The translations under genes and the position numbers were made by a program. A DNA stretch of 7,135 bases from Methanospirillum sp. (GTDB taxonomy: Archaea; Halobacteriota; Methanomicrobia; Methanomicrobiales; Methanospirillaceae). How positions within the stretch are numbered: the stretch's first letter is position 1; each line of letters begins with the position of its first letter. The stretch lies in assembly GCA_028679485.1 (NCBI GenBank), contig JAJRBL010000134.1, positions 1-7,135 on the forward strand. The letters run 5' to 3'. Below, in pieces: positions 1 through 6,661 of this stretch. The notes under the pieces were generated by a model, which was not told where the DNA came from, searched no databases, and was given only the letters and a program-made list of their open reading frames with translations.

Positions 1-3000
1 AGTCCTGGTAATCTCCGATATGCTTCGTGAGTGCTGCAGAGTGGATGACCGCATCTATCGTGGAGGCGAGATCCTGCCAGGTCTTCTCATCAAGTCCACA
101 CCACTCCCGGCTCAGGTCTCCGGAAAGAATCGTGATCCGGGATCTCTTCTGCCTGAGAAGGTCTGGTCCGAACGTCTCATCTATCCGCTTTTCCACGCGG
201 CTCCATGCATCAGCCTCATCATGAGCACGGACGATGAGGACTATCGTATAGTCTGTCATCTCCAGGAGATCCCTGAGGAGATAACCTCCCAGTGTCCCCG
301 TTACCCCGGTAAGAAGGATCCGGCGATAACCCCTTTTTGCGGGAAAATCGGCCATATCCCACTCAAAACGGCGAATTCTCTCTTCGTATTCGGTCTCTTC
401 CCGTGCAAGATCAGGAACTTTCCCTGGCTGTCTCAGAAGATCGAGCAGTTTTGGGATCCGATCGCTCATCCTGGTCTCACTCTGGGGGATATGTTCTGCC
501 TGTTCTGCGATGGTCCGGAACTTGAAGATATCCGTAATTGAGACGGTAAAGTTCTTTTCGAGTTCAATGACCAGGGCGATCGCACGAAGCGAATCTGCGC
601 CGAGATCGAAGAAGTCGTCAAAGATACTGATGCAGGATCTCCCCAGCACCTTCTCCCAGGCCTTCGAGACGAGGTGTTCGGCGTTGTTCCTCGGCGGCTC
701 GTACGAGATCTCACAGGATTCAGGCCTGAAATCAGGACACTTCAGGGCATGACGGTCAACTTTCCCGTTACGGTTCAGGGGGAATGTCTCCTCGTGTACG
801 AATCGTGCCGGGATCATGTATTCAGGTATCTTTCCCCTGAGAAATGCCTTCATCTCAGACTCCAGGACAGGGGAATCCGCCTCGTAGAATCCGCAGAGAA
901 ACTTCCCGCCTGAAGCATCATCAAAGGCAAGGACAACGGTATTCCTGACTCCCGGCAGGGATCTCATGGCAGATTCTATCTCACCAGGCTCGATACGGTA
1001 TCCCCTGATCTTGACCTGGAAATCGATACGTCCGATATACTCCAGTACCCCGTCTGCACGGATCCTGACACGGTCGCCGGTCCTGTACATCCGTTCTCCC
1101 GGAACAAAGGGATCGGAAAGGAACTTCTCCGCAGTCAGATCAGGGCGGTTCAGATACCCGCGGGAGACACCTTCGCCGGCAATATACAGTTCGCCGGGGA
1201 TGCCCACCGGAAGCAGGTCTCCCCCTAAGCCCAGCACATAAATTCTCGTGTTTGCGATGGGATACCCGATTGGAGGATTTAGGATGACGGAATCGATCTC
1301 GATGCTGGTCGATGCCATCGTGGTCTCGGTAGGACCATACTCGTTAACGAGCTGGTAGGTGCCGATGCGGTATTTTTTCAACCGGTCTCCCCCGACAACA
1401 AGCCTATTCAGGGACTTGTTTCCGGTCACCTGGATAAACTGCTCTGCAAACTGGGTCGGGAAATGGGCATGGGTGATCCGGTTCTCTTCGCAGTACTGAT
1501 CCAGTTCGTGGGGAGACATCCGCAGAGACTCCGGTATCACATGCAGTTCCCCACCTGCAACGAGCGGGGCAAAGACCTGTACAACCGAGACATCGAAGGA
1601 GAACGAGGCAAACTCGAGGCTCCTGCTTCCCGGCCCGAACTGGTGTTGCCGGGTATACCATGAGATGAAGTTCACCATCGAATGATGCTCAACCATCACG
1701 CCCTTGGGTTTTCCGGTCGACCCGGAGGTATAGATCAGGTAGGCAAGGTCGTGGACTGAAGGGGTACATGACGGGAGAGCGAAGTATCCGGACCGATCTT
1801 CCAGACGATCCAGCGGGATCTGCACCCCGGTATACAGCCCGGAGAATGATCTGAGCGTCTCCTCCCTGCCCAGGAGCACCTGTGCCCGGGTATCCTCGAG
1901 GATGTACCGTATCCTCTCCTCCGGGTACCCGGCGTCGATGACCACGTATGCAACATGAGCTTTCAGGGCTCCCACCATGGCCGCAACGGTCAGGAACGAC
2001 CGTTCTCCAACGATACCGACGATAGTCTCCTCCCTGCCATCACAACCGGCAAGGTGACGGGAAAGCTGTTCGGCAATCCTGCCAGACAACAGATCAAGTT
2101 CCTTGTAGGTGAGAATACCATCAGGAGCAACTATGGCACGGTTTTCCGGGTATTCAGCAGAGATCCGGGTAACTGCATCACCTATCGTCGTCCACACGGG
2201 AAGGGGCGTTCTCGTATTGTTTACCTCTTCCAGGAGGAAATGGCGTTCTTCGTCATCGATGAGATCGTAATCCCCGCAATTTCCGGAGGGATCTGATACG
2301 ATTGAACGGATCAGGGAGAGCAGGTGGAGTTCGAGGTACCGGATCGTATCATCGCTGAAGAGAGGGCTGCGGTAGTCAACTTTGAAGAAGATATGGTGTT
2401 CCCTCTCCCATACGAATATGCTGATATCAAACTTCACCAGGTTCTGCTCAAAAAAACGGTGCGTTGATGTGAGTCCTTCGGCAGTAAAGGATCGGTCTTC
2501 CATGTTCTGTACGACCAGATTCAGATCGATGAACGGGTGTCTTCCTGCCCCCCGGTTCTCTGCAACCGCTTCGTATACCCGGGAGAGAGAGAACGGCTGG
2601 TGATCATAGAGATCAAAGAGATTGTCACCTACCTGCTGCAGGTATGATATCATCGGCTGATCCCGCGATACCCGGCATCGTACCGGGATCGTCTCGACAA
2701 ACATCCCTACCACGGATTCGGAACCTTCAGGTCCTCTCCCGTTTGTGGTCGTCCCGATGATGACATCTTCCTGCTGGGTGTAGGTAGCATAGAGGAGACC
2801 TATCACCCCTGTGAGCAGGGAATGGAGGGTTGTCCCGGTTTTCCTGATGAGATCATGCAGTGAAGAGGTTAACTGCTCGTCAAGGATGAACTCACGCGTT
2901 TTCCCGGAGAAATCAGGAGTATCAGGACGCTCTGCATCGGTTATCAGTTCTGCAGGACGATACTCATCCAGGTACTCTTTCCAGAACCGATCGTTCCCTT

Positions 3001-6000
3001 TCAGAAGGCCTGATTCCTCCAGATTCCGGAGCCATACCGCGTAGTCACGGAACTGGAATGCAGGCGGTTTAATCTCTTCTCCTGCATAGAGACGTGAGAG
3101 CTCATCAAGGAGAAGAGAGACTGACATGCCGTCAGCGATGATATGGTGGAGGTTTAAGAGCAGGAGGAAGCGATCCTGCGAACACTGGATGAGTTTTACC
3201 TTGCATAAAGGGGCTTTACCCAGATCAAAACCGGTGAAAAATGATGCGATAACTCCGCCTGATCTCTCATACGGAACTTCATCATAGCTCAGTCTTACTT
3301 TTGATTCAGGTTCGACGATCTGGACAGGTTCGCCGTTTTCAAGGGCAAATATTGTCCTGAAGAGATCGTGCCTGTTGACCAGCCTCGTTATCGCATCAGC
3401 CAGTCTTTTTTTATCCAGGGAACCGGAGATCTCGATAACCAGGGGGATTATATAGGTATTTTTTATAGAGCCCATCTGTTCAAGCATGAACAGTTGTTTT
3501 TGCGGTTCTGACAGTGGGTATGAACTGGCCTGAGGAGCAGGATGTATTCCGGGCAGTTGCGGTTTTTTGGACCCGGCAAGAACAGTGCTGATGGCACGGG
3601 GGGTCTTCAGCCGGAAAAACTCCCGGAATGGCAGATCACAGGAGAACGCCGATTCAATCTGTGCAATAACCAGGATAGCCTTTATAGAGTCTCCTCCGAC
3701 AGAGAAGAAATCATCGAGGGCACCTGCCTGGTGGACTCCCAGCACCTCTTCAAAGATCCTGGCGATCTGTTTCTCCTCTTCAGTATCAGGAGATACGAAC
3801 TTCGTCTCTTCAGCCACCTGTTCGGGTCTTGGGAGGTTTTTCCGGTCTATCTTCCCGTTCTGATTCTTCGGGATCGAATCGAGGGCGATGATAAAGGCAG
3901 GGATCATGAATTCCGGGAGGGTTTTATGAAGGATCTCCCTGATCTCCTTCTCCTCAACAGGCCTGGACCGTACGTAATACCCGCAGAGGAAGACCCTGCC
4001 GTGTTCATCTTTCAGATCGATCACCGCAGTCTCGGTGATCCCCGGGATATCCATGATAGCCTTCTCGATCTCGCCGATCTCGATTCGGAATCCCCTGATC
4101 TTTACCTGGCGATCCATCCTGCCGAGGTGAAGGATGTATCCTTCTTCAGTCCAGCATGCGAGATCTCCGGTTTTATAAAGACGTTCACCGGGGATGAAGG
4201 GATTTTCAATGAATACTGTCGCAGTCTTCTCCGGGAGGTTCAGGTAGCCACGAGAGAGCGAGACGCCGGCGATGCAGAGTTCCCCAGAGGCACCAAGCGG
4301 CTGGAGATTATTCCACCGGTCAAGAATGTATACCTGGTAATTGTAGTGGGGATATCCTATCGGGATGTTGTCATAGTCATGTTCTACCCTGAAGGAGGTT
4401 GCACTGACCGTACATTCGGTAGGCCCATAGAAGTTAAACAGGGTATAAGACCGCTTCTTGAACTGCCTGAGTTTTTCCCCCCCTACCATGAGACACCGGA
4501 TCGAGGAGTTATCGACAAACTCCATGAACTGCTCACCGAACTGGGTCGTAAAACCAACGATGCTGATCTTATTCTCTTCAAAATATTCATTCAGATGTTT
4601 GAGAGAGAACCTGATCTCCTCGCTGATGACATACAGCGTCGCCCCGGCGATAAGGGTCGGATATATCTCGAGCATCGAGAGATCAAAACTGAAACTGGCA
4701 TGTTTTGCCACGTGATCTGTATCAGTGATCGAGAATTCTTCGATCAACCAGTAGACGTAATTTACAAATGAACGATGTTCCAGCATGACACCTTTCGGAT
4801 CTCCGGTAGAGCCGGAGGTATAAATCAGGACGGCAAGATCTGAAGACGAACCGCGGGCGACGTAAGCGGGCTCAGGCCCTGTAAAGGTATCAGGATTGGA
4901 AAGGTCAAGCATCACCGGGATATCGATCGCGTTTTCGGTAAGAAGGGCGATAAACCGGGGGGTTGCTAGGATAATCCTGCATTCGCTGTCCTTGATCAGG
5001 TACCTGATCCGGTCCGGCGGATAGGCAGGATCGATGGGCATAAAGGCAGCACCTGCCTTCATGATCGCTACCTGGGCAATCACCGGGATGGCCGAACGAT
5101 CTGCAAGAATTGCCACAAACTGATCCCGCCCTGCCCCGTGAACCACGAGCTTTTCAGCAAGGATCGTGGAGATCCGATCAATCTCGCCATAGGTGTATCT
5201 TGTATTCTGGTACACGAGGGCAATATTATCAGGCTGCCTGACTGCCCGTTCATGGATCAGGTGTTGCAGACAGCCATCAGGGTACGTATGGCCGGTATTA
5301 TTGCATTCATGAACCAGTTGATTCTTCTCTTCATCGGTGAGAAGATCAAGATTTGATATTTTTCTCTCCGATCCCCTGCACCCTTCATGCACAATCTTTT
5401 CAAGATGACCTATCATCCTCTCGATCCTGGCAGGAGAGAAAAGGGCAGGGTTATACTCTACATATATCTCCAGGGGGATCTCTTCCCCCTTTCCCCCGGT
5501 ATGGCAGAAGAGAACAAGGTTACTCCCGGATTCGGCGGGAGGATGGTACCTGGCACGGGCTGCATGCCCGACATCAGCATGAACGTTCTGGACAAACGTG
5601 TAATCAAGCAGATTATAGGTTTCTCCGGTAATATTCCGGATATCTGAGATAAGGGTGTCATAGGGATATCGTGAGTGTGCCTGTGATTCCTTCAGGACTG
5701 AGGTTACCGAAATGAGCAGTTCGTGGAACGTCTGCCCGGGATCGCATCTGAGAAAAAGGGGAGGATTTGCGACAAACATCCCGATTGCATCCTTCATCTC
5801 TTCAGGGTAACGGTTTGCCAGTGCGGTACCGAGCACTATCTCTTCGTTTCCGGTAAGCCTGGAACAATATAATGCAAAAGAGGTGAGGAAAACACGAAAA
5901 GGAGAGGTTCTGACAGAATTACAATAGGAGTAAACCTCTTTGCAGATTTCAGGTGAAATATTGAAGATGAGAGTCTTCCGATCTATGTTATCTGCGTGAC

Positions 6001-6631
6001 AGGATGCAAAATTCAATGGCTCAGGGAGATTTTCCAGTTTTTTCTGCCAGAATCTTCTATCTGACTCATACTCCGGGGAGGAGAGATAATTCTCTTCGTG
6101 AATCGTGAAATCAGGGAAATGGGGTGTTGGAAATACCGGAGGGGGGTTCCCTTTGGAGATCTCACGGACCATCCGCTCTATCCTGCTCATCAGGATGGCC
6201 TGGGATGTCCCGTCCAGAATGATATGATGAATATTGCTGAAGATCGTGTAGCGTGATGGTGCAGTCTCGACAATAACAAGGCGTGTCAGTGTTCCCCCGT
6301 TCATCATATCCAGCGGAACCAGTCTCTCCCGTTGTACCCATTCGAGGTACCCTGCCTCGCCACCGCAGTTCCTGAAACTGATAAACTCAACAGGTATCGG
6401 ATCGTCTGCATAATACTGGCAGGGAACGCCGTCTGTAACGATGATCCGCAGGGAGAGAGAACGCTCCCGGCGGATAATCTCCTGCAGAGCTGCCTGGATG
6501 CATTCATACGAAACCGGATCATCAAAGCTCAGCGTTGCCATCATGTTCCACATATTCGTCCCCGGGTTCATGGACTCTACGAGGAATATTCTTTTTTGAG
6601 CATGGTTTAAAGGAAATGTTGTAGGATTCAC
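1..6631 (-). CDS. Dimodular nonribosomal peptide synthetase C-A-T-C-A-T-reductase, 3' end missing
   Basis: This cytosolic multienzyme assembles a peptide on phosphopantetheine arms without a ribosome. At least 2210 residues are visible from the GTG start. Domain order by approximate residue: C1 5-430, A1 445-945, T1 951-1023, C2 1037-1462, A2 1472-1965, T2 1982-2048 and the start of a thioester reductase 2102-2210. Landmarks are the condensation motifs HHIILDG (135-141) and HHIIADG (1162-1168), the ATP loops IYTSGSTGDPKG (603-614) and IYTSGSTGKPKG (1633-1644), carrier serines Ser982 and Ser2014, adenylation lysines Lys927 and Lys1957, and the dinucleotide motif TGVTGTLG (2108-2115). With no epimerase, both residues are expected to be L unless an A domain selects D. 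Reductive release predicts a dipeptide aldehyde or alcohol, or a cyclised imine or pyrazinone derived from it. A phosphopantetheinyl transferase must exist elsewhere, as none is in the window. The family and domain assignments are secure; the product is inference. Confidence 0.96.
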   Translation of the reverse strand, partial: MNPTTFPLNHAQKRIFLVESMNPGTNMWNMMATLSFDDPVSYECIQAALQEIIRRERSLSLRIIVTDGVPCQYYADDPIPVEFISFRNCGGEAGYLEWVQRERLVPLDMMNGGTLTRLVIVETAPSRYTIFSNIHHIILDGTSQAILMSRIERMVREISKGNPPPVFPTPHFPDFTIHEENYLSSPEYESDRRFWQKKLENLPEPLNFASCHADNIDRKTLIFNISPEICKEVYSYCNSVRTSPFRVFLTSFALYCSRLTGNEEIVLGTALANRYPEEMKDAIGMFVANPPLFLRCDPGQTFHELLISVTSVLKESQAHSRYPYDTLISDIRNITGETYNLLDYTFVQNVHADVGHAARARYHPPAESGSNLVLFCHTGGKGEEIPLEIYVEYNPALFSPARIERMIGHLEKIVHEGCRGSERKISNLDLLTDEEKNQLVHECNNTGHTYPDGCLQHLIHERAVRQPDNIALVYQNTRYTYGEIDRISTILAEKLVVHGAGRDQFVAILADRSAIPVIAQVAIMKAGAAFMPIDPAYPPDRIRYLIKDSECRIILATPRFIALLTENAIDIPVMLDLSNPDTFTGPEPAYVARGSSSDLAVLIYTSGSTGDPKGVMLEHRSFVNYVYWLIEEFSITDTDHVAKHASFSFDLSMLEIYPTLIAGATLYVISEEIRFSLKHLNEYFEENKISIVGFTTQFGEQFMEFVDNSSIRCLMVGGEKLRQFKKRSYTLFNFYGPTECTVSATSFRVEHDYDNIPIGYPHYNYQVYILDRWNNLQPLGASGELCIAGVSLSRGYLNLPEKTATVFIENPFIPGERLYKTGDLACWTEEGYILHLGRMDRQVKIRGFRIEIGEIEKAIMDIPGITETAVIDLKDEHGRVFLCGYYVRSRPVEEKEIREILHKTLPEFMIPAFIIALDSIPKNQNGKIDRKNLPRPEQVAEETKFVSPDTEEEKQIARIFEEVLGVHQAGALDDFFSVGGDSIKAILVIAQIESAFSCDLPFREFFRLKTPRAISTVLAGSKKPQLPGIHPAPQASSYPLSEPQKQLFMLEQMGSIKNTYIIPLVIEISGSLDKKRLADAITRLVNRHDLFRTIFALENGEPVQIVEPESKVRLSYDEVPYERSGGVIASFFTGFDLGKAPLCKVKLIQCSQDRFLLLLNLHHIIADGMSVSLLLDELSRLYAGEEIKPPAFQFRDYAVWLRNLEESGLLKGNDRFWKEYLDEYRPAELITDAERPDTPDFSGKTREFILDEQLTSSLHDLIRKTGTTLHSLLTGVIGLLYATYTQQEDVIIGTTTNGRGPEGSESVVGMFVETIPVRCRVSRDQPMISYLQQVGDNLFDLYDHQPFSLSRVYEAVAENRGAGRHPFIDLNLVVQNMEDRSFTAEGLTSTHRFFEQNLVKFDISIFVWEREHHIFFKVDYRSPLFSDDTIRYLELHLLSLIRSIVSDPSGNCGDYDLIDDEERHFLLEEVNNTRTPLPVWTTIGDAVTRISAEYPENRAIVAPDGILTYKELDLLSGRIAEQLSRHLAGCDGREETIVGIVGERSFLTVAAMVGALKAHVAYVVIDAGYPEERIRYILEDTRAQVLLGREETLRSFSGLYTGVQIPLDRLEDRSGYFALPSCTPSVHDLAYLIYTSGSTGKPKGVMVEHHSMVNFISWYTRQHQFGPGSRSLEFASFSFDVSVVQVFAPLVAGGELHVIPESLRMSPHELDQYCEENRITHAHFPTQFAEQFIQVTGNKSLNRLVVGGDRLKKYRIGTYQLVNEYGPTETTMASTSIEIDSVILNPPIGYPIANTRIYVLGLGGDLLPVGIPGELYIAGEGVSRGYLNRPDLTAEKFLSDPFVPGERMYRTGDRVRIRADGVLEYIGRIDFQVKIRGYRIEPGEIESAMRSLPGVRNTVVLAFDDASGGKFLCGFYEADSPVLESEMKAFLRGKIPEYMIPARFVHEETFPLNRNGKVDRHALKCPDFRPESCEISYEPPRNNAEHLVSKAWEKVLGRSCISIFDDFFDLGADSLRAIALVIELEKNFTVSITDIFKFRTIAEQAEHIPQSETRMSDRIPKLLDLLRQPGKVPDLAREETEYEERIRRFEWDMADFPAKRGYRRILLTGVTGTLGGYLLRDLLEMTDYTIVLIVRAHDEADAWSRVEKRIDETFGPDLLRQKRSRITILSGDLSREWCGLDEKTWQDLASTIDAVIHSAALTKHIGDYQD
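2..328 (-). other. R: thioester reductase (terminal) domain, N-terminal ~110 residues only
   Basis: Residues 2102-2210 match the start of an NAD(P)H-dependent thioester reductase of the extended short-chain dehydrogenase type. The Rossmann motif is TGVTGTLGGYLL (2108-2119), with glycines 2109, 2112 and 2115. It is followed by the strand ending in IVRA, where the Arg is expected to favour NADPH, then LSGDLS and the AVIHSAALTKHIGDY segment before the edge. In this family the domain releases the chain by reduction to an aldehyde, sometimes further to an alcohol. The catalytic Tyr-x-x-x-Lys lies outside the window, so activity and two- versus four-electron reduction cannot be judged. Confidence 0.9.
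488..688 (-). other. T2: second peptidyl carrier domain
   Basis: Residues about 1982-2048 form a carrier domain with the motif DDFFDLGADSLRAI; Ser2014 is the phosphopantetheine attachment residue. The usual GGDS is GADS here, a substitution that occurs in functional carriers. It presents the finished dipeptidyl thioester to the reductase. A charged, probably helical linker of about 50 residues (rich in Glu and Arg) separates it from the reductase. Confidence 0.93.
737..2218 (-). other. A2: second adenylation domain, with atypical A2 core motif
   Basis: Residues about 1472-1965 activate the second amino acid. Motifs seen: IYTSGSTGKPKGVMV (1633 onward), FDVSVVQVF (1679 onward), NEYGPTETT (1763-1771), YRTGDRV, GRIDFQVKIRGYRIE and NGKVDRH with Lys1957. 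The pocket, hand-aligned to GrsA, reads D1680, V1681, V1684, H1723, V1745, G1747, E1764, M1772, A1773, K1957. His1723 and Glu1764 put ionisable groups in the pocket, so a polar or charged side chain is plausible, though no standard code is matched. The usual LKAGxAYxPIDPxYP motif reads LKAHVAYVVIDAGYP (1556-1570), losing a Gly and two Pro. All catalytic motifs are otherwise intact, so activity is expected. Confidence 0.93.
2246..3523 (-). other. C2: second condensation domain, LCL-like
   Basis: Residues about 1037-1462 join the two residues. Canonical motifs are YPLSEPQKQLFML (1038 onward), NRHDLFRTIF, HHIIADGMS (1162-1170, catalytic His1163), FRDYAVWL and VVGMFVETIPVR. The motif style, and the absence of an epimerase before it, favour an LCL domain that joins two L-residues. 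No sign of heterocyclisation (DxxxxD in place of HHxxxDG) is seen, so a thiazoline or oxazoline product is not expected. Confidence 0.93.
3563..3781 (-). other. T1: first peptidyl carrier domain
   Basis: Residues about 951-1023 form a four-helix carrier domain. The phosphopantetheine site is canonical: DDFFSVGGDSIKAI, with Ser982 as the attachment residue. It carries the residue loaded by A1 and acts as donor for C2. A short linker rich in Pro, Ala and Lys (about 1023-1036) joins it to C2. Confidence 0.94.
3797..5299 (-). other. A1: first adenylation domain
   Basis: Residues about 445-945 select and activate the first amino acid as an acyl-adenylate and load it on T1. Core motifs in order: MKAGAAFMPID, IYTSGSTGDPKGVML (603 onward), FDLSMLEIY (649 onward), NFYGPTE (733-739), YKTGDL, GRMDRQVKIRGFRIE and NGKIDRK with catalytic Lys927. 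By hand alignment to gramicidin synthetase GrsA, the ten pocket positions read D650, L651, L654, G693, M715, G717, F734, V742, S743, K927. This lining is largely hydrophobic with a small residue at the GrsA-278 position, so a hydrophobic substrate is plausible. I do not recognise the code as one of the standard assigned ones. Confidence 0.94.
5342..6619 (-). other. C1: N-terminal condensation domain
   Basis: Residues about 5-430 form the first amide-bond-forming domain. The opening motif is PLNHAQKRIF (7-16). The active-site motif is intact as HHIILDG at 135-141, with the second His (His136) as the expected catalytic residue, so activity is predicted. The later motif IGMFVANPP is also present. 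The region before the RFW signature reads EENYLSSPEYESDRRFW, unlike the DYAVWL form seen in C2. The position at the very N-terminus, with no preceding carrier domain in this protein, suggests a starter-type domain that acylates the first amino acid, or one that receives a chain from another protein. The donor cannot be determined from sequence. Confidence 0.92.
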
Positions 6632-6637
6632 AGGGAT

Positions 6638-6647
6638 TCTCCTTTGG
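6638..6647 (-). promoter_or_regulatory. Ribosome binding site for the synthetase
   Basis: On the minus strand the sequence CCAAAGGAGA contains a strong Shine-Dalgarno core, with GGAG ending 7 bases before the GTG at 6631. It decides the start: this GTG is the only ATG, GTG or TTG in frame between the exporter's stop and Met21, and starting at Met21 would remove the first condensation core motif. The 30-base gap (6632-6661) shows no terminator hairpin or recognisable promoter, which favours a two-gene operon. Confidence 0.8.
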
Positions 6648-6661
6648 ATTAAATCAAATTC

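Noticed and set aside
20..541. A 173-codon plus-strand open frame opposite the reductase and the T2-R linker
   Set aside because: The minus strand encodes a clear Rossmann motif and thioester reductase sequence through this stretch. The plus-strand translation has no family features.
1404..1956. Two minus-strand open frames overlapping A2 in a different frame from the synthetase
   Set aside because: Their translations are Arg/Pro/Ser-rich and lack motifs, while the synthetase frame carries the ATP loop and pocket motifs here.
1955..2296. Plus-strand open frame of 113 codons opposite the C2-A2 junction
   Set aside because: It is antisense to continuous synthetase sequence and has no domain signature.
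3542..4771. A 409-codon open frame on the plus strand opposite A1 and T1
   Set aside because: It lies exactly antisense to well-conserved adenylation and carrier motifs in the minus-strand synthetase, and its translation shows no recognisable domain. It is a shadow of the codon pattern of the real gene.
737..5299. Long direct repeats between the two modules
   Set aside because: The similarity is the expected homology of two C-A-T modules at protein level. DNA identity is limited to short motif stretches, so this is not a recent duplication or a repeat element.
6632..6661. Promoter or terminator between exporter and synthetase
   Set aside because: The gap is only 30 bases and AT-rich, with no inverted repeat. 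Only the ribosome binding site can be supported.
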